A stretch of 64,000 nt of DNA from Himantopus leucocephalus (lineage: Eukaryota; Chordata; Aves; Charadriiformes; Recurvirostridae): assembly GCA_003993805.1 (NCBI GenBank), contig RSEF01000005.1, positions 39,373,313 to 39,437,312 of the forward strand. Direction: 5' to 3'. The notes under the pieces are model-generated. The model was not told the DNA's origin. It saw nothing but the letters and a program-made list of their open reading frames with translations, and ran no database searches. Position numbers and translations under genes: made by a program. Positions 36,701 through 48,733 of the stretch are shown here, piece after piece. Position 1 is the stretch's first letter, and every line of letters starts with the position of its first letter.

Positions 36701-37732
36701 TGAGGAGACATAACTCAGAGTTGGACTGTTATGAGATTTTTTGTTTGTTTATTGAAGAGGACTGTGAAGACATCTGCAGTTGGTAGGTAAGAATATGTGA
36801 AAACAAATCAAGTCAATACCACTTTGTAATTTACTTTCCAAAATGATGTAAGCTGAGACATCATCTAGGATCTCTGTTGTATACTTTTAAGAGGAGGATT
36901 CAGTTCTCAAGTCCTGTGTGGAGTACTGTAAGAATAGCTTACACAGCAAGCATACAGTGTGAACACTGCTACTGCTTTACTTCATTGAGATATGCTTAGT
37001 TATGCGTTCCTGTTTGAAGTCCTGTCTGGGAGAGTTAGTTATGAAATACCTTGACTTGTATCTTATTAACACATAATAGTGGTGCTTTCACACTTCTATT
37101 TTTTTTTCCTAGAGGTAGAACAAGATAATGTAACATTCCTTTTGCATGTTTATTTCTTGCTTGTCGTGTGTGAGAAGAATCTTATAAATTATAAAGTAAC
37201 TCCATAATCTTAAGCCATTCATGAAAAATTATGGAGAACCCAAGAGTGCGCATAAACTTCTGGGTAGATCTTCTGAACTAAAAAAAGGCCCAAATCAACC
37301 CACAACAGAAGGGTCCCTAAGATAGGAAGCTCCTGAATACAGTAACAGTTCAAACACTTTGAAGTATATATGCATCTTGTTTTCCACCTGTGTCTTGGTA
37401 GTTTTGTATACTCAGCTACATGCTATCTTCTTCACAGTAGTTAAATTTATCATCATTCTTGCAAATAAGTTGTCCAAATTGATATACGTATAGCTGCATC
37501 CTAAAATTGAGCCAGGTACACCAACATTCCTGTCAATGATGGTATCTACCTTAGATCCTGGCACTGGTGGTGATAGCTGCTACCACCACTGCTACTGGGG
37601 TGAAAAAACCCTTGCCTCTACTGTTTTTGTGCACTTATTTATCCTGCTTATCTGCTAGTTTATCAAACATATTGGACAATGTATTCAGTCTAAGCAAAAC
37701 TATTATGAACATGCTGCAATTAACATAATGGG
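27761..37732. other. Unique non-coding DNA, nothing recognised
   Basis: About 10 kb with no supportable gene. It includes the longest open frame of the window (30418-30855, minus, 145 codons) and others at 28983-29318 (minus) and 31127-31417 (plus). None has a domain signature, and the 30990-31417 frames overlap each other in different frames. Microsatellite-like (TA)n occurs at 31805-31816 and a T13-14 run at 36429-36442. Confidence 0.55.
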
Positions 37733-37735
37733 TTT

Positions 37736-38232
37736 GTTCCTCAGGGGTCAGTACTGGGTCCAGTCCTGTTCAATNNNNNNNNNNNNNNNNNNNNNNNNNN
37801 NNNNNNNNNNNNNNNNNNNNNNNNNNNNNNNNNNNNNNNNNNNNNNNNNNNNNNNNNNNNNNNNNNNNNNNNNNCTGCTGGAGAAGGTCCAGCAAAGGGC
37901 TGCTAAGATGATTAGGGGATTGGAGAATCTTCCTTACAAGGAAAGGCTGAGGCACTTGGGTCTTCTTAGTCTAGAAGAAAGACGACTGAGGGGGGATCTT
38001 ATAAATACTTAAAGGGAGCGTACCAGGGGGATGGGAACAGTCTTTTTTCAGTGGTGCCCAGTGATAAGACAAGAGGTAATGGGCACAAACGTGAACATAG
38101 GAAGTTCCATCTTAACATGAAGAGGAACTTCTTTACTTCTTTACTTTAAGGCTGCCCAGAGAGTTTGTGGAGTCTCCCACACTGGAGACATTCAAAACCC
38201 GCCTGGACGCCGTCCTGTGCAACCTCCTGTAG
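37736..38232 (+). pseudogene. Broken CR1 ORF2 (reverse transcriptase C-terminal part)
   Basis: Recognisable ORF2 pieces occur in three different frames. The reverse-transcriptase motif PQGSVLGP starts at 37739. The block beginning [17 protein letters not shown] starts at 37875 and runs into a TAA at 38010-38012, where a short deletion has removed codons of the usual LINxYKYLKG stretch. The block LFSVVPSDKTRGNGHK starts at 38042 in another frame and meets a stop in the duplicated TTCTTTACTTCTTTACTTTAA patch (about 38129-38149). The final TFKTRLDAVLCNLL stretch ends at TAG 38230-38232 in a third frame. It cannot make a working protein. The relation between the first piece and the rest is unknown because of the N gap. 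Confidence 0.88.
37775..37874. other. Assembly gap of exactly 100 N inside CR1
   Basis: One hundred N is the conventional placeholder for a gap of unknown size. In the CR1 family the motif left of the gap and the block right of it are separated by well over 100 codons, so the missing piece is probably several hundred bases unless this copy carries a deletion. Confidence 0.95.
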
Positions 38233-38313
38233 GTGACCCTGCTCTGGCAGGGGGGGTCGGACTAGATGATCTCCAGAAGTCCCTTCCAACCCTGACCATT
38301 CTGTTATTCTGTG

Positions 38314-38876
38314 GTGCTACTTAAAACGTGTTTCTACTAAGGTAGAAAACTTGAAATTCCAGCTTTCCTCCTGTAAGATTCCTAGTGGCAAAAAATAACC
38401 TCTACAAGCAGATGAAGTCAGTCATCAAATGGGAGCCACTTCAGACAATCAGGGGTAACTGATTCCAAAGCCAAAGAACCCTTGTTTGAGAACCCCTTTC
38501 TGTTAATTCTCAGCTGATCATATCAGCTGGACTTCAATCAGAGTCCTCTGCTGAAGTGGGCTAGAGGGATGAGGAGGGAGTTTCTTCAGGCCCACCTCTT
38601 CACCAGGCCTTCTGGGAAAACTTCCAGTCCTAACTACATTAGCATATTGATGCTATAGCATTTCAGCACAACTGAAGAGCATTGTGTGTTTTTACTTGGA
38701 AGGATGGATGGATGAAATGGTGTTAGGGCTGTAACATTAAATTAGACTAATTATCATCTTTGAGGAAGAGACAGACCAGTAATTCTTTGATGGTTCTGAT
38801 AAATTTAATTATTCATTTCCCAGGAGGCCCATGTTCCTGGCTATCAGGTGTGTGAGGGAACTGATACTGTAATCTT
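38314..38876. other. Non-coding DNA downstream of CR1
   Basis: No gene was recognised. The stretch 38400-38640 is somewhat GC-richer and may be an old repeat, but I cannot name it. Confidence 0.5.
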
Positions 38877-38893
38877 TATATATATATATATAT
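38877..38893. repeat. (TA)n microsatellite
   Basis: Eight and a half consecutive TA units with no interruption. Confidence 0.9.
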
Positions 38894-41329
38894 GAATTCT
38901 TCATATGTTTTGCTAAGTATTTATGATATAGAAAAGAACACCAAAGCACAATACCTGGCATATGGCATAGAAGGTAGTAATGTCATGTATGTTCTTCTGG
39001 AATTTTTCACTTTTCACATTTTTGTTAGTGCAGCAAAGATGACACTGATGCACAAATGAACCCAGTGTTCTCAAGTAAATAATTTAATGACCAAGCATCC
39101 AGACCCCTGATTTTATTCAGCTTTTCAGCTTTTTATTAGGAAACATTTAGTATATTAAAGATAAAGTCCATTCATTTGAAGTTTTCCTGGTAGTCTGCAA
39201 TAGAGAGCACGCTGATAAATTCCTGCTTGGTTGTTTGCTGAGGAAAAAATCAGTATTTTATGCTAAAGATATAAGCCATGATTTTCTGTGTGGGTATACT
39301 GCTTTGCTGTAGTGTTGGAGATGACAAAGGAGAAGATAACTGAGGTAATCACAAATCATCCAGCAGAGTAGGATGTTTTTTCAATCAGAAGTGGTAGAAA
39401 GCTTCACCTAAACATACTGTGATGTGAGAATTGAGCACCTGCGAGGAGTCTAGGAACGTATCTGAACTACTTGACCTGACAAACTGGTCGTGTTATGACT
39501 CATGCTTATTCTGAGACCTGATATATGCCGCACTTAGTTTGCCAGTTATGGAAAAATGTTTTTTGGAGGGGAGGGGTGTGTGTGTTGGGTTTTTTTGTGT
39601 TTCTGGTGGTGGGTTTTTTCATAGAATCTCTGCCCATATCATTTCTTAGTGCAAGGGTGTACACTGTAGGTTGGTTTGGTTTTTTTGTAAAGTAAGCAGT
39701 AAATTTTTTTCTAGGATTTCTGATTCACTTATTGGTAGCATATCCCTGGGTTGCTATACAGTTCTTCTCTAACTGCACTTGGCTAGAGGAATGATGTTCA
39801 TTCTCAGTTGCCAAAGCTTTTATATATGCCACATGTGCAATGGTGATACCAATGTGACAAATTGCAGAGTCATCTGATAAATTGTATTTACATCCACCTT
39901 TGACCACCTCACCTGCTCTCTGCCACTAATCTATCTCCACTGGGATTTATTCAACATTCCAAACCTTGGAGCAGCTTCAAACATCTGCTAATTTAAAAAA
40001 AAAAAAAAATCAACCTGCCAAAGAAAAATTTCCTGCCTTTCTCCTAGCCAATGAAGTACTCTCTGCCTCCAAAAAATACACTGGCCTATGTAAAAAACCT
40101 GGACAATTATCAGCTCTACACCCATGGCAAAGTTTAGTACTTTATAAACCTTCATATTTTGGACACTTGGCTTCAGTAAGCTATGCTGTCTGGTGCTGTC
40201 CTCAGATACTCAACTTTAAACCTGGATGTTTTTATTTATAAAATTCTATTGGAATGCAGTCAATTGCAGTTTGCATGTGTAAAGTTAGCCTGTGTGCCCA
40301 CTGATGTTGGTAGGAACAGTTTTAGGCTGTTGAGAACTTGAAAAAAGTCTTCAGTTACGGTGCAGATACCTTTGCTGGAAGGTCTGGGCAGTGATTACTT
40401 TTTTGAAATTATATTGGTGTCCATTATTAATATTGCCTAAAGGCTTCGTGACACTTCAGTCTTTGGAAGACTATAATTTAATTCTAGTAGGATACTGTAT
40501 TGGCAGTGTTTGTATTTAAGCTCTGGTGGTTCTACGTACTTAATCATAGACCTATATTTAAACTTGAGGTTAGGCATTTGCTTCAAAAGTACCCTCTGAA
40601 ACAAGATGTTAGTTGGCTTTTGAACAACTTTCTCAAGCTAAGTCACAGGCCATTTAGTCTCTGTTAATGGCAGATGGCTGATCTTAAGGGGAACATGAAA
40701 CAAGTGGCTTCGCAAAGCAGTTAGATATTTGCAGCTGCATTCAAAAAGACTTTATGAACTGCGTAGTTAATGCTACTGCGGAGAACAGCTAAATACAGGA
40801 CTTGTAATATGAAAAAATGAGAGCACCAGTAAATATGTGGAATAGTTTGGGATAGCAGCCCGACATCTGTGGTATGAAGAGTTGGCCAGGAAATATACTG
40901 CAACAGGCTGTGCTTTACAGCCTACAGTATTCTTGGCTCCAGTATCTTATTCAACAATAAAATTAATGTGCAATATAATGTTTGATAGTCACCACTATTG
41001 TGAAAATATGATCACATGTGGAAGTATTTCATAACCATTTGCAAACATCTCTTTGCTTTTAAAAATGTACTTATGCACTGGTTTAAAATATTTCTTATTG
41101 TCTAATAGGGAATGTACTTCTTTTCTCAAAACTGTTCACCCCACCTCGTCAAACAGACACTTTGAAGAGATTGCCGTTTTTGTGACTCACCCAAGATGTG
41201 TGAAATAGCTTGTTGGGCTGTATCAAGCTGTTAAACAGGCCCCTTGCCAGCTGAGTACATTCTTTTCAAAATTGTTGGAGATACTGGGACATAGAGAAGT
41301 AAACAAAAATGAGCCACTTTAATGGTAGA
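38894..41329. other. Unique non-coding DNA with G/T-rich low-complexity patches
   Basis: No gene was recognised. Between 39558 and 39690 there are several T- and G-only tracts (GGGGAGGGGTGTGTGTG, TTGGGTTTTTTTGTG, GGTTGGTTTGGTTTTTTTG). An A14-15 run at 39996-40009 lies inside a 91-codon frame that has no recognisable content. Confidence 0.55.
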
Positions 41330-41660
41330 AATACTCAACACACATTTGCCAAATAGTCACTAGAGGGAAAACACATTTTTTCCACAATAAAATGTAGTTA
41401 CTGTGAAAAATGCCAGGCCAATAAAATTAGAAACTGATGTTTTCTAATTGATTTGTGAGAGTACAGTGAGAAACTGTAGAAATTACTCATTATTGCTCCA
41501 AAATACATCTAAAAATTATAATGGAGACTGCCAATAAATACCAACAGGGTTTTTGAAAGGGCTATTTAAATTATGCTTTTAGAATTAATTTCCATATATG
41601 AAAATATAAATATTGTTGTGGCAAGAACAGGACTAATTAGTAAGAATTTTGTAAATCTGA
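41330..41660. promoter_or_regulatory. Candidate conserved non-coding stretch (tentative)
   Basis: Complex AT-rich sequence with several developmental-type motifs: CCAATAAAATTAG (41420-41432), TCTAATTGATTTG (41443-41455), GGCTATTTAAATTATG (41560-41575, MEF2-like centre) and ACTAATTAG (41632-41640). The call rests on texture alone; cross-species alignment would decide. Confidence 0.2.
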
Positions 41661-42246
41661 TTTTTTTTTTTATGTGTCCACCTCTGATTAAATTCCTGTT
41701 TGTGACGTACTTCCACAAAGCCTTCTGTGTTATTTAAAACTTGTTTTAATGTAATGAATTGTGCTTAAGATGGATAGGGTCTTGCACAGGTGATTGTGGC
41801 AAACACTGAGATTAATCAATCATTTCATTTCTCTTCCCTTAAAAAGAAGGGAAGTAGAGTATGGAGGCAGGGAGTGGAGAAAAGGGAGAAGAAAATAATA
41901 ATATGAACTAATATGCAGATGAAACACAGAATGAGTACATAATTTTTTTCGATCACTTCTGTTGCTTATAAGGTCTCCTAGGATTTAAATACCTTCTAAA
42001 TCTATTTTTTTCAAGGATCAAGTTTTTCTAATGATAACATAAGGAAGTAATTGGCATATGTAAGGTATCACTTCTGTGAGTATGAAAACATTTATTTATC
42101 TTTTCAGTATTTGTCAGTGTGCTTTGTGTTTCTCTGAAACTGTTCTCTAAACCTTGCTCTGTTTCTTTCATTAAGTAAAAAAACATCTGGGAAGGCAGCA
42201 AGGAAAAGGTATTCTGAATTATTTTAAATTGCTAAATATGGATGTT
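41661..42246. other. Unique non-coding DNA, nothing recognised
   Basis: AT-rich sequence with a purine-rich patch near 41845-41900. No gene or repeat family was recognised. Confidence 0.55.
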
Positions 42247-42316
42247 TGTGTGTATATATATATAAAAATATATATACATATATGTGTGTATATAGACATA
42301 TATACACATACATACT
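42247..42316. repeat. Imperfect TATA/TATG/TACA microsatellite
   Basis: About 70 bp of alternating pyrimidine-purine dinucleotides (TG, TA, CA) with one AAAA interruption. It is a degraded (TA/TG)n repeat. Confidence 0.85.
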
Positions 42317-44690
42317 AATATCCTAAAATGAAACTTAAATATAGTGCACTACATTATATAGAGATGCAGTGCTTTATAGCAGTGCCAGAATTGAATTAAG
42401 TATTTTGTTTCCCCATTTAACGTACCTTTTGGAAACGGAACAGATGCTTTTGAAGCAACATTATAGTGTCTAGAAATCAGTTGCTGGGGTGTATTTTCTC
42501 TTTTAGGTTTAACATATTTCTGCTGTTCCTGGAAATCAGGGGAAACATTTAGCTGTTTACTTAATTGTGCTTGTAACCTGCCATGTGGCAGCAGAAGCAA
42601 GGAAATTTCACATTCTGCACTCTGCTGTCAGCTTTAAAAACACATCAACAAGTACAGGGTATCAAATTCACATGTCTGTTTTTCCATGGCAAATAAGGGT
42701 TACCCGTAGTGTAATATGAAAAGAAAAACAAGGTGATTGAAACTGTTTTGAAATGAAGCTCTTCCTAGTATTGACTTCTCTGCAAATAGCTTTCTTAATT
42801 GCTTCTTCCTTAGTCATTATGTGTTGAAGTAATTTCAGATTTTTGATAGGAGAATCCCTAGAATCTTCTGAGCTATCTCCCAGCTAATTTAATGGAAGTC
42901 ATCTATAGGTTATTGACTAGTTCATCCATCTTGATTCACTATAATGTAGTTGAGAATGTTACTCAGTGCATCATCATCATGTGCACGTCCCTGACATGCA
43001 ATGCTTGTGTCTATCACTGTGTCTTTCCATTTTGGATCACTTGCTTCTCAGCAGTCTTCCCAACTGGGTTTTGCCCTTGATTTGCTGTGAATGGCTTGGC
43101 ATAGTTGTACCGTAACCCGTGTGATCTTCCTAGGAATTTAGCTAGATTTAAAAATAGTACAGCTCTGTTCAGCTGTAAATTGATGTTAAAGGATACTTAA
43201 AAATTTAGATTGTGGAAAACTCTGTATTCTATACTGGAGTTAATTGTAGATTCTTGGTGTATTTCTATTTAGTTTTCTATTTCTTCTGTGAGAAACGTCT
43301 TGCTTAGCTGAGAGCTACTGCTCCCCTCAACTTCTCAGCCCTGTTCCCTCCGCAAAAGTGAAAAAAGAGAACAAAAGTGCAACAAGGCTAGCAACAAATA
43401 GGAAAAAAGGGAATGAGAATGGAAGGGGAAGAAGATAAAACCTGGTTTCTTAGAATTGTTTATTCATTTTGATTACAAGTTGATCCAGCCTACATTCAAA
43501 TGAATGTAAGTCCATAAGAATTAAACTTACTGAAATTGGATGCAGTTGTCACTTGCTAAATAGCACTTATTTTCATATACCTTCAGTGTCTTTTGGAATG
43601 GAAAGTTGTGAAATATTTTCTTGATAAATGTTGATTTAAACTGTTGGGATACAGTCAATTTTAGAATAGTATTGTCAACAAATGTTGAACCTTTTGTTTA
43701 AATTATTACAATGTCTTTTAAAAACAATATACTTTTTGCTGTTTGTTTCCTGAGTTGTTGATATTTTTCTCAAGCCGCAAATGCTGAAGGATCTAGCTTG
43801 TTTTTTCTGCTTTGATCTCAATTTTTAAATGCCATAGTACTGGGGTTAGAAATACTGTACAAGAGTCTTTACACGAATTCCGTGGAAATACAACATTCCG
43901 ATTGTAGATTTTGGAAAAGCTTGGGTTTGCACATGTAAATTCAGGGCTATAACTGCAGAGTCCTGCTTTATTAAACCTGTTAATATATATGTATTTTAAT
44001 TTCATTCCACAGTGTAGTGATTACTTTGCCTTGAATTTCAAAAGGTGTTTGGGTAAAAAAAGCACATCAAAGTTATTTCTTTAATATAACATATTGTAGT
44101 TTTGGAAGAAGAGAATGGGGATGTTTCGACAATAAAATGTGTGGCATTTCCTGTTGGTTGAAATTTTGGTTTGCTTACTAAGTTAATATTTAATGTTATC
44201 ATTGGCAAGGCAAATTTCTGTAGGAAAATATCAGTGCGAATTTTACTAGTGAGATGGGAGTACAGGCCATAAAAATTCTCAGTTTCCCTTTTAAAAACTT
44301 AATCCATTTGTCCAACAGGAATGAATACAGAAGGACTAGAGGTTTTGAACTTCCCTCACATCTGGGTATAGCAGTGTATTTTGACTCCAAGCACAATAAA
44401 ACAATCGTACTTGCTGGTGGTATATGACATAATGACCCAAATATGTTTTTAAAAAATCATTTATTGCTGTACATAAACAGCTAAGTTAGCACAAGGGATG
44501 ATAAAATAACATTGGTAATTCTTCCTTTAGCTGGGAACCATTGGTGGCCCATTAGGATTCCAGATGTAGCCATGTGTGCTTTTCCATTTGTTTTCTAATG
44601 TCTAGTGCTTGGGCCCTTGGTACCTTGGCTGTGGTTGTCAAGCGTGTTGGCTTTTCAGCTTGAGGTCTTCCTGGAGAAACACACTGGCCT
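42317..44690. other. Unique non-coding DNA, nothing recognised
   Basis: AT-rich sequence with open frames below 85 codons and no domain or repeat family recognised. Confidence 0.55.
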
Positions 44691-44840
44691 AGCGAATAGC
44701 TATAAAGCAGCTTATTGTCTTGGGCCTAGTTTGTTGGGACTAGCCGGAGCGAGGGCAGCTTCCTGTCAAAGGTCAAACACCAGCTTGACCGAGTTTTCTA
44801 TGGTAAACACTTGCAACTGGCCCTCAAAATGTAGATGTTA
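44691..44840. promoter_or_regulatory. Candidate regulatory stretch with inverted nuclear-receptor half-sites (tentative)
   Basis: A GC-richer island in AT-rich surroundings. TCAAAGGTCA (44766-44775) is an extended nuclear-receptor half-site, and GGTCAA (44771-44776) is mirrored by TTGACC (44785-44790) with 8 bp between. Two CpGs lie just upstream (about 44743-44750). The stretch also falls in a 78-codon open frame (44605-44841) with no recognisable protein features. Confidence 0.25.
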
Positions 44841-47800
44841 AAATATAAATGACAAGATTTTTAAAACATTACTTAAAAGACGGCAATCTGTGACAATTCA
44901 TATCTACTAAGAGTACATTGGATTACATTCAGGTATTCAAGTATTATGTGGAAAACATTCCCTAATTTCTTTTGCAGGCAATAACTTAAAGTACTAAAAT
45001 GGAATAATGAAAGAGGAAAAAAATTGCTAGAGAATGTAACAATGACGAGCTCTCTTTGCTTGAAAACTGAAATAAAACCTTCACCTTGTTTTGTATGAGT
45101 CAGGATTCACAGCTGTCTTTAGCTATCGATAGTCTTGTGATGTTGATTTAAGACAAAACACTTAACACATCAAGCTTACATTAAGCAAAGGCATGGTAAG
45201 AACAAAGCTGCTGTTAATTTAAGGTCACTGTATTGGTACTTGTTTATATAGATTCAGACTGTCAAAATTGTCGACTTGCTTAGTCCAGCTGAGTTTCCTG
45301 GGATTATTTATGTGAGTAGCTCTCATCTAGAAGTAATTGTTTGTCATTCTAGCTCTACCTGATTTCAGTGAGAATATTTGAATAACCACTGTTCAGTGTC
45401 ATTACAGCCTACAGTGATGTGAATGCCTCTGTTGAAATAGAAATTTAGTGGCCATGTAGAAAGTATATTGTGAAAAATGTTGTGGGTTGTCTTTGGTTTT
45501 TTGTTTGTTTTCTTTTTTTTAAATCCTTTATTATACATGTGTGTTTGAATAGAACCGATCCCCAAACAAGGCAGTCCGGTCATTCCTGAAGTGTTTGTGA
45601 ATACGTATGCGTGCATATCCTTGTTTTTGTATGTGAATGTATTTTATACAATCACCTACCAGTATACTACAAATTGGTCTACATTTACTCTTTCTGAGGT
45701 CCGAGAACATCATAGAATTCTAAGGTACTTTGCATCATCTGTACTAACTATGCTTACCTGGCATTAAGAACACTTTGATTTTCTTCGCTTTAAATCCATG
45801 GATTTTAAATGCCCATGGGGGAATTTCTGAAATGTGAACAGTTTTAAATATAAGATAGTCTTACGCTTTCCATTACAATTAAATTAAACAGTCTAGATTC
45901 AATAATAAATGTAGGTGCCTCGCCCCACTAGTAAATACAGGACCCACAAGCAGGATTCATTATTTAAGATGCAAAGCACAAAATCATTACCAGAGACCTG
46001 TTACCCATGCGTCTGAGGAAGTGCTGGTGGCAAACAGTTTAGCTCCTGCTTGTAACAATCCAGATTTATATTATTTCTAAAGCCAAACAGTGGAATGTTT
46101 TTGTCCACTGGTAAGAACCTGGTGTGAGTAGTCCAGCTGAAGTCACGAGGACTAGTTGTGTGCCTACTGTCTTCTAGAAGGTCAGTTTGTGAGGGTTCAG
46201 ACCCAAATTAACCACAGCCTAGTTTCCAACAATGAGGCTGTGGGCTAGACGGAATGAGAGCCCTCCTGTCCCCTGGTAAAGCTTCCTGTGCAGCAAAGAC
46301 TCCAGAATTCCTGAGGTCACAGCTAGAAAGTGGTTGCTGGTGAGTGGTTAGGACCATCATATGGAATGGGAAATGTCATTTTTTTGGGTGGTTTTTTTTT
46401 TCCTCTACTTGCTATCGAAGTGATTCTCAGAACAGAAAATAATCTTGCTGACCTTTACCAAAGTACCTTAATGAGCACTCTAGAAACAAAATGAAACTGA
46501 AAGTGGATGGCTGGAGGGGGCATGGGTAGAGGGGAAAAAGAGGGTGTAGACAAAGGGCAATGAAGTGAAAGGCCCAAGCGGATGAGACTAGCCTCATCTT
46601 GTGGCACAGCCGTGTGAATAATCACGGGCAGTACCTGAGTTGAGTTCTTCTGAGCAGAACTGGCTGGAGTTACTGCTGTTATAGCTAATCAGTACACCTC
46701 ATTTCTTCTGAGCTCTATATATTTTCGCTATGCATCAGATTGTTTACTGCTTTACCTATTTACCATGTTCATATTCCAAATACTGTATTGAAAGAGGATT
46801 AGATTTCAAATGGCGAAACTATCAGTTTATGAAGTCTCTTATGCTAGCAGAGAATCAAAACGAAGTATAGTGAGAAGTATCTACTTTAACAGTATCTTAT
46901 AATGGTAACAAGTTTTGTGGGCATGTATGGCTTTAATTTTTCAGTCTACCTGACTTTTATTTGTCTGTACCATTTAGATTTGTTGAGTAAAGTATATAGT
47001 GTTCTTTTGTGGAGTGTTATGTTTTTACTTGTCTCTTCTTGGAGCATACTAAGCATAAAATTGTAATCAATGTAGAAATTTTCTTAAAGAAATTTTTCAG
47101 TTTGATGTAACACTGAATTTTGGTGCAGTGTAATCCACTTGACTATCTCATTCCACAGCTGAATCAGTGTGATAGTTCCTTTCTTTGGTCATTGCTACTC
47201 CAGCATTATGTTGCTATACAACTTCAGAAGAGAACAATTCCTTTAGCACGTGAAAGACTGAAAATTGGCTAAATCCCAGCCCTCTGGCTTTGTAAATTGG
47301 AAGTCGTGTATCTATCAATGTTATTTGAGAAGCCATTGAGACTGCTAGGTCAGCAAATGTCTTTGTGGATAATTCCATGTCCATAGGTAGGCTACTGAAA
47401 TCTGCCTGGTTAGTGGCTTCTGCTCTCTGCTTCGTGCACAGTGGCATCCAGTGACCAGTCTGCAGATACAAGTGCCATGTCTTGAACTGCTTCTTGTAGG
47501 AGACAAAGACATTAAATCATGTAAGAAATCCGAGGTGAAGGAAAGTGTTTGTTTTCTTTTTTTGGCTTTTGCGCTCTTTGGCCATCAAGGATAAACACAA
47601 CAAGCCAGCAGGACTTTGAGGATTCATATCACCCTCGACCTTTCCTGGGCTTAGCTGGAGCCAGCTGCTGTACAGCTGGGCAGCGACTTGCAGTACGCAT
47701 AAGGACACTTGCATACTGTCACTGCCAGTAGCCACATACTGAGATACTGACAACAGTGTAACGTTTTCAGTGAAGTAGCCCAAGATTTATACCCCCTTTT

Positions 47801-48641
47801 GAATCGTCTTCTGTAGACGTCAAAGAGAAATTCAAAACAGGTCTTTCTAATTCTGACTGGTGAAGAGTTTTAAAGAACTCACCTCTGATCTGGATCCTAT
47901 TACAAAAAGAAGCTTTGGAAACATTGTAGTGCCGGACACTGTTCCAGATGTGTCATGAAGAGGGGGGACTCTAGCGTGGATGACAAAATGGCAGAGGAAT
48001 CAAATATTTGTTTCTGTTCATTGTAATAGGTGGTCCTCTATTTTTATTATGGCTGTCTCTAGTATAGGTACAAGAAATGTTGGACTGCAGTGCATACAAA
48101 ATATTAACCAATAGAGGTCATATATTGCTGGATCTTGTAATCGCTGTTTAAGAATTTGTCATTTGAAATTTCAAAGTACTTATTGTAATTTTTGTACTTC
48201 TTACATTCTGGCTGCAGAATCATTTTGGTGGTGAATGAGCTTATCTTTAAGTTTGTGTATCAGTATGTAATAGCATCATTTAAGAGGGAAACATCATTGA
48301 TCTTGAAAAACACCATGCAAACAGAACAACACAAACTAAAATGTCAACTGAATGTTGTCAGGGATTAAAATAATTGTTCCTGCATCTCTAAGATTTATTT
48401 TTTCTGTTTGGCATTTGAATATTTTAAAGAAGAGACAGAAGCATTCCAGTGAACTAATTTATGACTCGTTCTGCATGAAATAGGAAATAGTTTCCTCAGA
48501 AAAATATGTAATACATGTTTTAAAGAACTAACAGTCTACTTTATTGCTCTTCATATCAATAGAACTTGAAAATTCTGTGTCAGGAATTTTTGAGGAGAAA
48601 CAATAACCATTTAATGGGTATCCAAACCAAAGCTTTTTTAA
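44841..48641. other. Unique non-coding DNA, nothing recognised
   Basis: No supportable gene. A T/G-rich low-complexity tract runs from 45478 to 45520, and a T-rich patch lies at 46379-46402. Two minus-strand open frames at 47214-47471 and 47517-47783 have no reliable family match. Confidence 0.55.
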
Positions 48642-48733
48642 CTGTTTTGGGGTTTGGTTTTGCTTTTTTTGTTGTGCTTTTGGGGTTTTGTTTTTGTGGG
48701 TGTTTTTGGTCGTGTCCCCCCCCCCCAAAACAG
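48642..48733. repeat. G/T-rich low-complexity tract with C11 run, bracketed by an 11-bp inverted repeat
   Basis: CTGTTTTGGGG (48642-48652) and CCCCAAAACAG (48723-48733) are perfect reverse complements. Between them lie about 63 bases of almost only T and G, then a run of eleven C (48716-48726). The arms could form a hairpin in single strands. Origin unknown: it may be a decayed poly-A-like tail on the minus strand or simple-sequence drift. Confidence 0.7.

Larger units (their letters stand above)
37733..38313 (+). mobile_element. CR1 LINE, 5'-truncated 3' fragment
   Basis: CR1 is the dominant non-LTR retrotransposon of birds. The left end encodes the reverse-transcriptase motif VPQGSVLGPVLFN (37736-37774). 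After a gap the sequence runs through the end of ORF2 and the 3' untranslated tail, with GACTAGATGATCTCCAG (38261-38277), TCCCTTCCAACCCTGACC and the terminal ATTCTGTTATTCTGTG octamer repeat ending near 38313. The octamer end and 5' truncation are the normal result of CR1 insertion. The preservation of these motifs suggests a moderately young copy. The left border is approximate. Confidence 0.93.

Noticed and set aside
34037..44312. A shared 17-mer (AACTTAATCCATTTGTC) at 34037-34053 and 44296-44312
   Set aside because: Flanks do not align, and one such match is not surprising in 64 kb of AT-rich DNA.
47214..47471. Minus-strand peptide with ASQITLID, similar to a short motif of Ras guanine-exchange domains
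   Set aside because: Only about eight residues agree. The flanking residues do not match the family and no splice sites frame the stretch, so it is probably coincidence.
48642..48733. G-quadruplex in the G/T-rich tract
   Set aside because: G runs of three or more are too far apart for a canonical four-run structure on one strand.
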